This document shows, in pieces, positions 37,861-52,582 of a DNA stretch of 64,000 bases. Source of the DNA: Sapria himalayana (Eukaryota > Streptophyta > Magnoliopsida > Malpighiales > Rafflesiaceae). Position 1 is the stretch's first letter; every line of letters starts with the position of its first letter. Made by a program: the position numbers and the translations under genes. The stretch is taken from NCBI GenBank assembly GCA_029783825.1, contig JAREIK010002979.1, forward strand, positions 1,329,965 to 1,393,964, in the 5' to 3' direction. The notes beneath the pieces were generated by a model, which worked only from the letters and a program-made list of their open reading frames with translations, was not told the DNA's origin and did not search any database.

Positions 37861-38839
37861 TATGTATCTATTTGTCTAAATGTCTGTCTATCTATCTATT
37901 TATCTCTCTGTCAATCTTTCTATGTATCTATCTGTCTATCTATTTGTCTCTTTATCTATCTATCTTTCTATCTATCTGTCAATCTACATATCGATCTATC
38001 AGTCTATTTGTCTGTCTATTTTTTATTTATCTATCTATCTATCTTTTTATCCATCTATCTGAAAAACTATATGTCTATCTATCTGTCTATATATCTATCT
38101 ATATTTATGTATATCTATCTGTCAATCTATCTATCAATCTATCTATTTATCTAATAAATAATCTAATAATCTATCTATCAATCTATAAATAAATAAATAA
38201 ATCAATCTGTCTATGTGTCAATCTCTTTATCTATCTGTCTGTCTGTCTGTATGTCTAAATGTCTATCTTTATATCTGTCTATCTTTCTATTTATCTATTT
38301 ATTTATCTGTCTATCTATTTGCATGTCTATATTTCTATCTATCTTTCTATCTTTCTTTCTATTTATCTGTATGTCTATCTATCTATCTATTTATCAATCT
38401 TTCTTTTTGTCTCTCAATCTGTCTATCAACATATCTTTGAATTTGTCTATCTTTTAATCTATCTAATATTTATCTATCACCATATCTATCAATTTAGATG
38501 CTTATCAATTTGTCTATCAATTTGTTTATCTATATGTATATCTATCTTTTGATCTGTTGATTTGTCTGTCTATTTGAATGTCTATCTAGCATTCTATCTA
38601 TCTATCTATCTCACTATTTATCTACATATTAATCTATTTGTTTATCTATCTATCTATATGTTTATCTATCTATCTATCTATATATCTATGTATCTATCTA
38701 TTAATCTATCTATCTATATATCTTTCATTCTTTTTTCAATCTATCTTTAAATTTGTTTATTAATATATCTATCAATCTATCAATCAATTTGTCTATCTAT
38801 ATATCTATCTAAATGTCTATTTTTTTATCTATCTAACTG

Positions 38840-39640
38840 TGTATCTTTCTATCTATCTGTCTTTTTGTCTGTCTATTTGTATATCTATTTATTTATCTAT
38901 CTATTTGTCTAATTGTCTATATATCTATCTATCTATATGTTTATGTGTCTGTCTATCTATGTTTCTATCTACCTATCTATCAATCTATCTATCTAATTAT
39001 ATATCTATTTGTCTATCTATTTGTTTATCTATCTATCTGTCTATCTATATGTCTCTCAATCTATCTAACTATCTATTGTAAATCTATTTGTCTATTTGTT
39101 ATCTTTATTTATCTGTATACCTATCTATCTATATATTTATGTATCTATCTATCTGTATGTCTATGTTTCTATTTATCTGTCTATTTGTCTATCTATTTAT
39201 CTATCTATCTTTTTGTATTTCTATCAGTCTGTCTTCCTATTTGTTTGTCTATCTTTTTATCTGTATATCTATATGTCTATTTTTCTATTTATCTATCTAT
39301 CTATCAATATGTCAATCTATCTATTTATCAATATTTCTATCAATCTATATATCAATCTATCTATCATTCTATCTATAAATCTATCTATCAAAATATGTAT
39401 CAATCTTTCTATCAATCAATATATCAATTTTTGTAACTATTTGTATATCTATATATCTATCATTCTATTTGTCTCTTGATCTATCTATAAATCTTTATAT
39501 CAATCTATTTATATATCTATCTATTTGTATATCTATCTATATATTGATCTTCTATCTATCTGTCTATATATATGTATATATCTCTATCTATCTATCTGTC
39601 TAATGATATGTATAAATATCTATCAATCCGTCTATCTATC
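38840..39640 (+). repeat. Higher-order repeat, copy 1 of a tandem pair (about 820 bp)
   Basis: This is followed by a second copy at 39,690-40,480 at an offset of 816-828 bp. Matching landmarks are TATATGTTTATGTGTCTGTC, AAAATATGTATCAATCTTTC, ATATATTGATCTTCTATC (about 39,540 and 40,368) and ATCAATCCGTCTATC (about 39,622 and 40,438). The left half also matches 33,745-34,260. Confidence 0.85.
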
Positions 39641-39689
39641 TATCTATCTATCTGTCTTTTTGTCATTTTAACTTTTTGTCATTTTTCTG

Positions 39690-40480
39690 TCTATTTGTAT
39701 ATCTATCTGTTTATCTATCTATTTGTCTAATTGTCTATCTATCTATCTATATGTTTATGTGTCTGTCTATTTATCTTTCTAACTATATATCTATCAATCT
39801 GTCTATCTAATTATATATCTATTTGTCTATCTATTTGTTTATCTATCTATCTATCTATCTATATGTCTCTCAATCAGTCTGACTATATATTGTATATCTA
39901 TTTGTCTATTTTTCATCTCAATTTATCTATATATCTATCTATCTATATATTTATGTATCTATATATCTCTATATCTATGTTTCTATTTATCTGTCTATTT
40001 GTCTATCTATCTATTTATCTATATATCTTTTTGCATTTCTATCTGTCTGTCTCCCTGTTTGTTTGTCTATCTTTTTATTTGTATATCTATATGTCTTTTT
40101 TTCTATTTATCTATCTATCTATCTATATGTCAATCTATCTGTTTATCAATATTTCTATCAATCTATATATCAATCTACCTATCATTCTATCTATAAATCT
40201 ATCTATCAAAATATGTATCAATCTTTCTATCAACCAATATATCAATCTTTGTATCTATTTGTATATCTACATATCTATCATTCTATTTGTCTCTAGATCT
40301 GTCTATAAATCTTTATATCAATCTATTTATATATCTATCTATTTGTATATCTATCTATATATTGATCTTCTATCTATATGTCTATATATGTATATCTCTC
40401 TATCTATCTATCTGTCTATTGATATGTCTAACTATCTATCAATCCGTCTATCTATCTATCTATCTATCTATATTTTAATG
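39690..40480 (+). repeat. Higher-order repeat, copy 2 of a tandem pair (about 820 bp)
   Basis: Second member of the pair starting at 38,840. Many variant words are in identical order with scattered substitutions, for example CTTTTTGCATTTCTATCTGT for CTTTTTGTATTTCTATCAGT. This indicates unequal exchange or segmental duplication after the array had already diverged. Confidence 0.85.
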
Positions 40481-40483
40481 TAT

Positions 40484-40650
40484 CTATCAATCTGCCTATA
40501 AATCTATCTATCAATTTGTCTATCAATTTGTCTTTCAATCTATCTATCAATTTGTCGATCAATTTGTCTTTCAATCTATCTATCAATCTGCCTATAAATC
40601 TATCTATCAATTTGTCGATCAATCTGTCTTTCAATCTATCTATCAATCTG
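40484..40650 (+). repeat. Local 96-bp duplication in array D
   Basis: CAATCTGCCTATAAATC recurs at 40,488 and 40,584, with CAATTTGTCGATCAA and TCTTTCAATCTATC words between. Because TCAATC replaces many TATC units, the minus strand loses its usual TAG stops, giving a short charged frame (DRLKDKLIDKLIDRFIG) that is a repeat artefact. Confidence 0.75.
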
Positions 40651-40834
40651 TCTATCATTTAATCTATCTATCTATGTGTCCATCTATATGTCTATCTATA
40701 TGTCTATCTATCTATCTATCTATATATCTATCTATTTGTCTATCTATGTATCTGTTTGTCTTTCTATCTATATATCTATCTATCTTTCTTTATTTCTATG
40801 TATTTATATATCTATTTGTCTATCTATCTATCTA

Positions 40835-40865
<31 letters not shown>

Positions 40866-42186
40866 GTCTGTCTGTCTATCTATCTATCTGTCTGTCTTTC
40901 TATTTGTAAGTCTATCTATCTATCTACTTGTATGACTAATTATTTATATATATCTGTGTCTATCTTTCTATCTGTATATCAATCTATCTGTCTATCTCTC
41001 TATCCTTTTGTCTATCTTTCTATCTATATCTCCATATCTATTTATCTATATATCTATCTATCTATCTATGTGTCCATCTGTCTGACTATCTGTCTATCAA
41101 TCTATTTATCTATTTGTATGTCTATATGTCTATCTATCTATCTATCTATTTGTATATATTTTTAATGTCTATCTATCAATCAATCTATCTATCTATCTAT
41201 TTGTGAGTCTATCTGTGTGTTTATCGATGTGTATATCTTTCTATATATCTGTCTATAAGTCTATCTATTTATCTATTTATCTATCTATCTCTCTATCAAT
41301 TATATAGCTATCTATTTGTTTGAATATCATTCTGCCTATCTATCTATTTATCTACCAATCCATATGTATGTCAATCAATCTATCTCTCTATATATCTATT
41401 TATTGATATCTATCTGTCTTTTTATCTTTCTATATATCAGTCTATCTATCTATATATCTATCTCCCAATATATTTCTCTATCTATCGATATAATAATCTT
41501 TCAATATATCTGTCTAATAATATAACTATCTATTTATCTATCTATATATGTTTCTATCTATCTATCTATGTATAAATCTATCTTTATATCTATCTATCCT
41601 TCTATTTAACTTTCTATCTATCTCCCTCTTAATCTGTCTATCTATCATATATCTATCTATCTACTTGTCTATTTATATCAAAATCTATCTATCTATCTAT
41701 CTATATTGCTATCTAAGTGTCTAACTATCTTTATATTTTATATTTCAATCTATATGGCTATCTATCTATCTGTTTGTATGTCTATATTTCTATCTAGCTA
41801 TCTATATATCTATCTATCTATGTATCTATGTGTCTATCTATCTATCTATCTATATCTTCCTATCTATCTATTTATCTATTTGTGTATCTATCTAACTAAC
41901 TATCTATATATCTATCTGTGTATCTAACCCTCTATCTATCCGTCTTTCGATCAGTCTATCTAGTTATTTATCTATTTGTCTAACAATATATGTATCTATT
42001 TATTATTTGACTATCTATCTATCTATATATTTATCTATCAATCAATTTATCCATCTATTTATCTATTTATATATCTTTCTATATATATATATATATATAT
42101 ATATCGATCTATCTATCTGTATATGTATCTGTATATCTATCTATCTATATATCTATTTATCTCCCTATCTATTATTTATATATCTA

Positions 42187-42221
<35 letters not shown>

Positions 42222-42490
42222 TTCTATTTATTTATTGATCTATCTACATATCTTTCTATCTCTCTATCTCAATTTATCTATCTATTTGTCTATATATCTA
42301 TCTACTTATCTATCTATTAATCTATATTATAGATCTATCTCAATTTATCTATCTATTAATATATATATTTATCTTAATTTATCTATCTATTATTCATATA
42401 TCTACTTGTCTATATATCTGTTAATCTATATGTCTATCTATCTTTTAATCTACCTATATATAAGTCTATCAATCTGTTTGTCTAAAACAT

Positions 42491-42739
42491 AACAATCTAT
42501 CTGTATAGAGTATTACAGATAGCATTCAGCAAATTTAGTTTCAAATGCATATACATAAGTATATATTTGTAACTAATTATATAGATAGATAGATTATATT
42601 TGTCTATATTTTGTATCTATATAACTATCTATCATAGAATGACAGACATATATGACTATTGTTTGAATAGTAAATGAATAGTTTACTCCCATATAGATAG
42701 ACATATAGATAGATAGGCTGTTGATCGGCACACATATCT
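42491..42739. other. Spacer at the TATC-to-GATA switch
   Basis: About 250 bp in which repeat orientation reverses. There is non-repeat DNA at 42,495-42,580 (TAGAGTATTACAGATAGCAT), small TATC and GATA islands facing each other, then a unique piece (GGCTGTTGATCGGCACACAT at about 42,716). No gene or transposon end was recognised. Confidence 0.5.
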
Positions 42740-42874
42740 CTAACTGAAAGAAGATAGATAGATAGAGTTAAATAGATAGACAATTAGGTAGACATAAAGA
42801 TAGACATAGACAGATAGTTTGAATGATAAATATACACATAGATAGACATTAAGATACACAAATAAATAGATTAG

Positions 42875-42905
<31 letters not shown>

Positions 42906-44193
42906 GATAGTTAGATAGATAGATAGATATATAGATAGACAGATAGATTGACATATAGATAAAAATATTATATAGATATAAAGACAAACTGATATACAGA
43001 CAAATAGATAGAAAGATAGATATAGAAATAGAAAGATTGATAGATAGATATGAAGATAGATAGATAGATCAACTTATTATTAGATATATATTTGGATAGA
43101 TAGATAGATAAATAGTTAGATAAAGAGATATAAAGACATTTAGAAAGATCGAAAGATATATAGATAGATAGATAGATAGAAAAATAATTAGACAAATAGT
43201 TATATATAAAGAAAGAAAGTTAGTTAAATAGAAAGATAGATATATAGTTAGGTGGACATATAGATATAGATAGATAGATAGATATATATATTATATATAT
43301 ATATATCTATCTATCTATCTATAGACAGATAGATAGAGAGAAATATAGAAATATAGAAATATAGAAATATAGAAAGATAGATAGATAGATAGATATATAA
43401 ATAAATAAAGAGATAGATAGATCGATAGATAAAAGATAGATAGGCAAATAGATAGATAGATAGTCAGATAGATTGATTGATAGATAGACACATAGATATA
43501 TAGATATATAGATAGAAAGATAGACAAAAAGATAGACAAATATAAATATAGATAGATAGATAAACATATATATAGACAAATAGATAGACAAGTAGTTATA
43601 AAGTTATATAGATAAAGATATAGAAAGATAGATAGATAGATAAACATATAGAAAGATATATAGATAGACAGAGAGATAGATAGTTAGATAGATAGACATA
43701 TAAATAGATAGATAAATAGACAAATATATAGATAAATAGACAGATAGACAGATAGGCAAAAATATATATAGATAGATAGAAAAATAGTCATATAGATAGA
43801 TTTATAGATATATATATAGATATATATCTGTATATATATAGATAGATTTACAAATAGATATATAGATAGATATATAGATAATTATATAGATAGACACATA
43901 GAGAGATAGACAAATAGATAGATACATAGATAGATTGATAGCAGACAGACAGATAGATAGATAGACAGATCAATTGTTAGAAAAATGGATAGATTGATAA
44001 ATAGATAGTTAAATAGTTAGACAATTAGGTAGACATAAATATAGACATAGATTGATTGATTGAATGATAGATATACACATAGATAGACATAGAGATACAC
44101 AGATAGATAAGTATATATATATATATACATATAGATAGTAAGATAGATATATAGATAGAAATATATATATACAGATAGATAGACATATAAATA

Positions 44194-44232
<39 letters not shown>

Positions 44233-44335
44233 CAAACAGATTTACAGACAAATAAATAGAAAGATAGATATAGAAATAGAAAGATTGATAGATTGATGAT
44301 AGATAGATAGATATGAAGTTAGACAGATATTTTAA
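42740..44335 (+). repeat. Inverted (GATA)n block E within the TATC arrays
   Basis: About 1.6 kb in GATA orientation with TATC arrays on both sides. It contains a direct duplication at about 1.24-kb spacing: CAATTAGGTAGACATAAA at 42,781 and at 44,022, each followed by GATATACACATAGATAGACA-like words, a (TA)n run, and AGAAAGATAGATATAGAAAT. A near-perfect palindrome lies at 43,265-43,322, where GATAGATAGATA, a TA-rich centre and TATCTATCTATC occur head to head. No gene was found. Confidence 0.85.
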
Positions 44336-44405
44336 TTGTTTCTTGCCGTATATATGTACGCATAGATATGAAGTTAGACAGATAGTTAGATAGTAGTGTC
44401 TATCC
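44336..44405. other. Junction between GATA block E and TATC array F
   Basis: Short non-repeat piece (TTGTTTCTTGCCGTATATAT), then a repeat of the ATGAAGTTAGACAGATA passage found just upstream, then the switch to TATC orientation at GTCTATCCATTTTAC. Confidence 0.6.
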
Positions 44406-47400
44406 ATTTTACAATCAATCTCTCTATCTATTTAATAATCAAAATATCTATATGTCTATCAATCTATCTTTCAATCTATCAATCTATATATCTATCTCTC
44501 TATATATAAGTCTAGCTATCTATCTATCAATCTCTCTGTCTAATAATCTATATAACTATAAATTTTTTATCTGCCTATCTATTTGTATATCTATTTTCTA
44601 GCATTCTATCTAACTATTAGTCTATCTATCTATCAATCTCTATGTATATCTATATATTTATATTTCTATCTATCTATATATTTGTCTATCTATCTATCTA
44701 TCTATATATTTGTCTATCTATCTATCTATATATTTGTCTATCTAAACTAATTATGCATCTATCTATCAATCTATCTATATATTTGTCTATTAAATTGTCT
44801 ATCAATCAATCTATCAAACTCTCTATCTATTTATCTATCTATATATCTATCTATCTGCCTGTCTGTCTATCTGTATGTTTATTTGTTTATTTGATTATTT
44901 GACTATTTATCTAACTACTTGACTATCTGCCTACTAAACTATCTGTGTACATATCTGTCTATCTGTCTATTTATCTATCTACTATCTTTCTTCTTTCTTT
45001 CTTTCTATCTTTGTATATATCAATCTATCTATATTTCTTTCTTTCTATTTGTTAATCTACATGTCTATCTATCTTTCTATCAATATGTCTATCAATCAAT
45101 AAATCAATCTGTCTTTCTATTTATATATCTATCTATTTATCTGCCTATCTATTTGTCTATCTGTGTCTATCTATCTCTATATAAATATATATATCAATTT
45201 GTCTATCAATATATCTATAAATCATCTATATATCTATATATCTATCTATCTATCTAACTATCTATCTATTTGTCTAACTATATATCTATCTATCTATATA
45301 TATATCTGTCTATCTATTAAATTATCTATCTATCAATCTATCTATCAATCTGTATGTGTGTGTGTGTGTGTGTGTCTGTGTATATTGTCTATCTACTTGT
45401 CTAATATTCCATATATATATTTATCTATTTATCTGTCTATATATCTATTTATCTATCTATCTATTTATTTATGCATTTTTAGTCTATATATCTTTCTATC
45501 TATCTATCTATTTATCTATCTATCTACTATTTATCTATCTATATATCTAATAATTTGAATATCTATCTATCTAGCAATTTGTATATCTATTTGTCTTTCT
45601 ATCTATATATCTATCTATTATCTATCTTTTTATCTATGTATCAATCAATCTATCTATCTATCTTTCTTTCTTCCTATTAATTTTTTTTCAATCTTTCTAA
45701 TAACCTATCTATCAAATGTTTTATCAATCTATCTATCAACTTACTTATCTATTTATCTAACAATCTATATATCTATAAATTTGTCTTTATGTAAATCTTA
45801 TTGTTAAACTATTTATCTATCTATTTTCTAGCTTTCAATCTATCTATATGTCTATTTATCTACCTATATCTATGTCTATCTAAATATATATTTATCTATC
45901 TATGTGTCTATCAATCTATCTATATTTATATCTATTTATCAAATCTATATATTTATCTGTCTATCAATCTTTCTATATATTTTTCTATCAATCTTTTTAT
46001 CAATCGATATATCAAAGAGTTTATATATCTATCTATCTATCTATTTATATATCTGTCTATCTGTATGGCTATCTATTGGTCACTTTATTTGTTTGTTTGT
46101 CTATTGTTTCTCTGCCTAACTTCTTGACTATTAGCCTACCAAACTATTTGTATTCCTGTCTATCTATCAATCTATCTATCTATAACTATATATATATATA
46201 TATATATCTATCTTTCTATCTGTCTATCTATTTATCTTTCTATCTTTCTATCTGTCTATCTATCTATCTATCTATTTATTTATCTATCTATCTACTAGTC
46301 TATGTGTCTATCTGTCTATACCTATTTAACTATCTATCTATTTTTCTATCTATCTATGTATCTATCTTTCTATCTACCTGTATACTTGTCTATTTGTCTA
46401 TCTATTTATCTGTTTATCTATCTATCTATTTATCTAACTATCAATCTATTTGTCAATCTATATATCTACCTATTTGACTATCTTCCTATCTTTCTATCTA
46501 TCTACCTATCTATTGGTCTGTCTATCTACACATCTATCGATCTATCTATCTATCTATTAGTCTATTAGTCTATTTGTCTATCTATCTGTCTGTCTGTCTA
46601 ACTGTCTGTGTATCTATCTATCATTCTATCTATTAGTCTATGTGTCTATCTGTGTGTATTATCTTTCTATCTATCAATGTGTCTCTATGTCTATCTATCT
46701 AATTTTATATCTATATATCTAACTATCTATCTACCTATCTATTTATCTATCTATAATATCTGTCTATCTTTCTATTTGTCGATCTGTTTATTTGTCAATC
46801 AATCAATCAATCAACCAATCTAATGAACTATCTATATATCTATCTATATATCTATTTATCTATCTAATGATCTATTTATCTAACTATCAAAATATCTATC
46901 TATCTTTCTTTCTTTCTATTTATCTATCTAACATTATATCGATATTTCTACCTATCTACCAATATACCTATCTATCTATCTATCAATCAATATATCTGCA
47001 TATCTATCTATCTATATATCTATCTACTTAACTATTTGTATATAAGTCTATCTATCTATCTATCAAACAATCTATCTATCTAATTCTCTATCTATCTAAT
47101 TTTTAATATATCTATATGACTATTTATATATCTGTCTGTCTATTTATCTATTATTCTAATCATCTAACTATCTATCAATTTATCTATTTATCTATTAATC
47201 TGTCAACCAAATTATTTGTTTATCTATCAATCAATTTGCCAATCTTTCTATCTATCAATCTGTCTATTTGACTATCTGTTAATCTATCTATCTATCTATC
47301 ATTACTTATATCTATTTATTGATCTATATGACTATCTATGTATCTATGTATCTATCTATCTTTCGTTCTTTCTATTTATCTATTTATCTATCTGTCTGTC

Positions 47401-50400
47401 CATATTTTAATTGTCCCTATGTCTATGTGTTTATCTATTTATACTCTTTATATTTATCTATATCTACTTGCCTATGACTCAATCAATTAATCAATTTATC
47501 TATCTATCTATTTGTCTATCAGACGATCTATTTATCTATCTATCAGTGTATGAATCTATATATATTAGTTTATATGACTATATATCTATCTATCTATCTA
47601 TATAACTATATATTTGTCTATCGGTCTATCTATCTATTTATATATCTACCTATCTATCTATCTATATGTTTATTAGTCTTTCCATCTATCTATCTTTTTA
47701 TCAATTTTTCTATCTATTTATCTATCTATTTGTCTATCTATTTTTCTGTCTATCAATCAATCTATTTATCTGTCTATCTGTATATCTATATATCTATTAA
47801 TTTTCCTATCTTTATGTATATTTGCATTTCTAACTTTCTATGTATCCATCTATCTATGTATTTTTCTATATAAGTATCTATATGTCTATCAATCTATATA
47901 TCTATTTGTCTATCTATATTTATGTCTATATGTCGATCTATCTATCAGTTTATTAGTCTATTAGTCTACTTATCTATATTCCTATCTATCTATCTATCTG
48001 CCTATCTTTCTATCTATCTATTTGTCTATTTCTCAATCAGTCAATCTGACAATCTATCAATCTATCAATCTGTGTTCTATCTATCTATCTTTCTATAATA
48101 TCTATCTTTTTATCTATTTTTCTATCTGTTTACCCATCTATCTATCTATCTATCAAACAACCAATCTATCTATCTATCTATCTATTTAATTATTTATCAA
48201 TCTATATATTTATATATATCTATATATCTATCTATCTATCAATTTATCTATCTTTTTATCTGTCATCTATCTATCTACTATCTATCAATCTTTCTTTTTA
48301 TTTATCTATTTATCTATTTGTTTATTTGTCTAATTATCTATATATTTCTCTTTCTTTCTATTTAACTATCTATCTATATGTATATCTTTCTATCTGTCTA
48401 TCTGTGTATTTCTTTATATATTTATCTGTCTATCATTGTATCCATCTATGTATTTATTTATCAATCTATCTACTTGCATATCTATCAATCTATGTATATT
48501 TATATCTGCCTAAAATCTATATATCTATTTATCTAACTATCTATATAATTGTCTACCTATCTATCTATCTATCTACTTATCTATCTATCTATAAATAAAT
48601 CTATCTATATATCTATCTAACTATCTATCAATTTGTCTACCTATCTATCTATCTATCTTCTTGTCTATCTTTATATATATCTATTTATCTATTTCTCTCT
48701 ATTTATCTACCTATATTTCTATCTCTCTATCAGTATATCTATCTATCTGTCTATCTATCTATATGTTTATCTATAAATATGTCTATCTATCTAATTTTAT
48801 ATCTGTCTATAATTCTATCTATTTATCTTTTTATATTTCTGACTATCTATAATTTACTCTATCTAATTGTATATCTATCTATTTTTATATATGTTTATTT
48901 CAATATCTGCCTATTTGTAAGATATTTCTATCTGTCTATATATCTATTTGTAATATTTGTCTATCTGTATATATATATATATATATCTATCTATCTATCT
49001 TTTTGTCTATTAATCTTTCAATCAATATATAAATAAATCTATCAATCAAAAAACAAAGCTAACTATCCATCCATCTATCTATATATCATTCTAATTATCA
49101 TTTTATATATTTAGTTATCGATCAATCAATATATTTATATATTTATCTATCTATCTACCTATCTACCTACCTACCTATCTATCTACCTACATATCTATCT
49201 ATCTATCTATTTATCTACTTTTCTATCTCTTTATATATATATATATATATATCTATTAATCTATCTATCAATTTCTCTTCTTATTTATATGTCTATCTAT
49301 CATCTAGTCTATCTTTCAATCTGTCAATCTAACTTTCTAACTATATGTCAATCTTTCTATCTATCAATATGTCTATTTGTCTATTTATCTATCTTTCAAC
49401 TTCTCTATTTGTCTATCTTTTTAAATATATATATATATATCTATATATTTATCGATCTATCTGATTATCATTCTATCATTCTATTTTTCTATCTTTTTGT
49501 TTATATATTTATCTACTTGCCTATCTATCTAACTAACTAAATATCTATCTGTCTGTCTGTCTATCTATCTATAAATCAATCTTTCTATCTATATATGAGT
49601 CTATCTATTTATCAATCTATTTGTCTATATGTCTATTTGTTTATTTGTGTATATGTTTATATATCAATCTATTTATCTTTCTATTTCTCTATCTGTCTAT
49701 CTGTCTGTCTATCAATCTATCTATGTTCTATCATACGATCTTTTTATTTGTTTATCTATCTATCTTTTAGCTATTAGTCTATTAGACTATCTGTCTTTCT
49801 ATAAATCTCTCTATCTGTCTATATCACTATTTTTCTATCTATCTATCTATCTATATATTTGTTTATTTGTTTATCTATCAATCTATCTATCTGTATATAT
49901 GTCTAGATATCTATCTGTCTTTCTATTTGTCTATATGTCTATCTATCTTTCTATTTGTATATCTATCTATTAGTCTATCTATCTATCTATCTTTCTGTAT
50001 TTCAATCAATCAATCTTTCAATATATTTATCTATCTTTCTATCAATTTATCTATTTATCTATCTATATATCTATTTAGAAATCTATATATCTCACTATCT
50101 ATTTAATAATCCATATATTTTCTATCTATCTATTTATCTTTCTAACTCTTTATCTATCATATAATTTATCTAGTTATCTATCTATTTATCTACCTATTTA
50201 TCTATCTTTCTAATTTCTATCAATTTTTTATATTTTATGTGTCAATTGATCTATCTGACAATATGTCAATCTGTCTATTTATCTATCTATTTATCTTTTT
50301 GTCTATTTATTTATTTCTCTATATGTTTATTTTTCTATCCATAAAACTATTTATCTATTTATCTATCTTTTTATTTATCTATCTGTATATTTCTTTTTCT

Positions 50401-51440
50401 ATATATATGTCTATCATTCTATCATTCTATCAACTTTAATTCTTTTTCTCAATCTATATACATGACTATCTATCTATCTATCTTTGTATCTATCATTATA
50501 TCTGCATATCTATCGATATATTTTTTGATCTATCTATCTATATAACTATCTATCTACCAATAAATCAATTTATATATCAATCTAACTAAATATCTGTCTG
50601 TCTATTTTTCTATCTATCTATCTATTTGTCAATCTATATATCTATCAATTTATATGTCAATTTGTCTATTTGTCTATCTGTCTATATGTTTATCTATCAA
50701 TATGATTATCGGTCAATCAATTAATCAATATGTCTATCTATCAATATGAATATCTTCCTATCTTCTATCAATCTATTTATCTTTGTATATATATATATAT
50801 CTTTCTATCTATATATTTATCTGTTTGTCTATCTATCTATCTTTATATCAATCTATTTGTTATATCTATCTTTCTATCTATCTGATTATCTATCGATTTG
50901 TCTATCTGTCTATCTATCTATCTGTCTAACTATCCATCTGACTTTCAATATGTCAATCAATCTATCAATGAATTAACCAATCTAACTATCTATCTATATA
51001 TCTATATATCTATTTATCTATTTATGTTTTTAATTATATATTTTTATATCCATTAATCAAACATAATATTTATATATATGATATTTTTATCTATACCTAT
51101 CTACCTACCATCTACCTATCTATCTTTCTATCAATCTACCTATGTATCTATCTATAAACTTAAATATCTATCTATCCATCTACATATTTATCTATCTATC
51201 TTTCTATCATTTTGTCAAGCTTTCTATCTATTGATCTATATTCCTAACTTACTATTTATCTATCTATAGGTTTATCTATATATCTATCTATATGTTTATC
51301 TATATATTTATATATGTTCTATCTATCAATCTATCTTTTGTTTATATGTTTATCTATCTATATGTTTATCTATTTATCTAACAATCATTCTATCATTCTA
51401 TATATATATATCTCTCTATGTTTATCTAAGTATTTGCTTG

Positions 51441-51482
<42 letters not shown>

Positions 51483-51580
51483 CTTTCTCTCTCTCTCTCT
51501 CTCTCTCTACCTAAATCGATTTATCTGTCAGTCTATCTTCATCTTTCTGTATGTCTGTCTATCTATCTATATGTTTATTT
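44406..51580 (+). repeat. Degenerate (TATC)n array F
   Basis: TATC array of about 7.2 kb. Embedded runs are (TG)n at about 45,354-45,375, (TA)n at about 46,188, 49,240, 51,390 and 51,446-51,478, (TC)n at about 51,486-51,508, and CTAC-rich tetranucleotides at about 49,155-49,190. Nothing but tetranucleotide-derived frames was found. Confidence 0.97.
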
Positions 51581-52582
51581 GTCTATATATAAATATATAG
51601 ATATAAAATATAGATATATAAATTATAGATATAAATAGATATAGATATAAATATATAGATATATAAATATTAGACATATAAATATATAGATATATAAATA
51701 TATAGACATATAAATATATAGATATATAAATAATAGACATATAAATATATAGATATATAATATATAGACATATAAATATATAGATATATAAATATAGACA
51801 TATAATATATAGATATATAATATAGACATATAAATAGATATATAAATATATAGACATATAAATATATAGATATATAAATATATAGACATATAAATATATA
51901 GATATATAAATATATAGACATATAAATATATAGATATATAAATATAGATATAAAATATATAGATATATAAATATATAGATATATAATATATAGATATATA
52001 AATATATAGATATAAATATATATATATATAAATTTAGATGTATAATTATAGTATATAATAATAGATGTATTAATATATAGATATAATATATAGATGTATT
52101 AATATATAGATATATAAATATATAGATATCTAAATATATAGATATATATATATAGATATCTAAATATATAGATATAAAATATATAGATATCTAAATATAG
52201 ATATCTAAATTATAGATATCTAAATATAGATATCTAAATATATAGATATCTAAATATATAGATATCTAAATATATAGATATCTAAATATAGAATATCTAA
52301 ATATATAGATATCTAAATATTAATATCTAAATATATAGATATATAGATATTAGATATATAGATATATAGATATATAAGATATATAGATATAGATATATAA
52401 CTATATAATATATAATATAATAAATATATAATATATAATATATATAAGATATATAAATATATAAATATATAAATATATAAATATATAAATATATAAATAT
52501 AAATATATAAATATATAAATATATAAATATAAATATAAATATATATATATACATATATACATATATACATATATACATATAT
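51581..52582 (+). repeat. AT minisatellite, 15-16-bp units (ATATAGATATATAA family)
   Basis: About 1 kb of short tandem units that change type along the array. From 51,590 to about 51,950 ATATAGATATATAA alternates with ATATAGACATATAA as a roughly 30-bp dimer. At about 52,120-52,330 the unit is ATATAGATATCTAA. After 52,440 it degenerates to AAATATAT repeats and ends in four ACATATAT units. The sequence is bounded on both sides by TATC array. Minus-strand frames (Ile-Tyr-Leu-Tyr repeats) are artefacts. Confidence 0.9.

Larger units (their letters stand above)
34611..42490 (+). repeat. Degenerate (TATC)n array D
   Basis: This is the largest uninterrupted set of TATC units after copy 4. It includes (TA)n at about 34,987-35,008 and 42,080-42,103, a (TTTC)n run at about 36,103-36,123, and a (TG)n run at about 42,187-42,208. 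It holds the higher-order duplications listed separately and one 190-bp foreign island (37,668-37,860). Long plus-strand frames (up to about 300 codons) are tetranucleotide artefacts. Confidence 0.97.

Noticed and set aside
44385..44400. TAGTAGTG near 44,392 as a further CACTA tip
   Set aside because: No subterminal homology to any of the five CACTA ends follows on either side.
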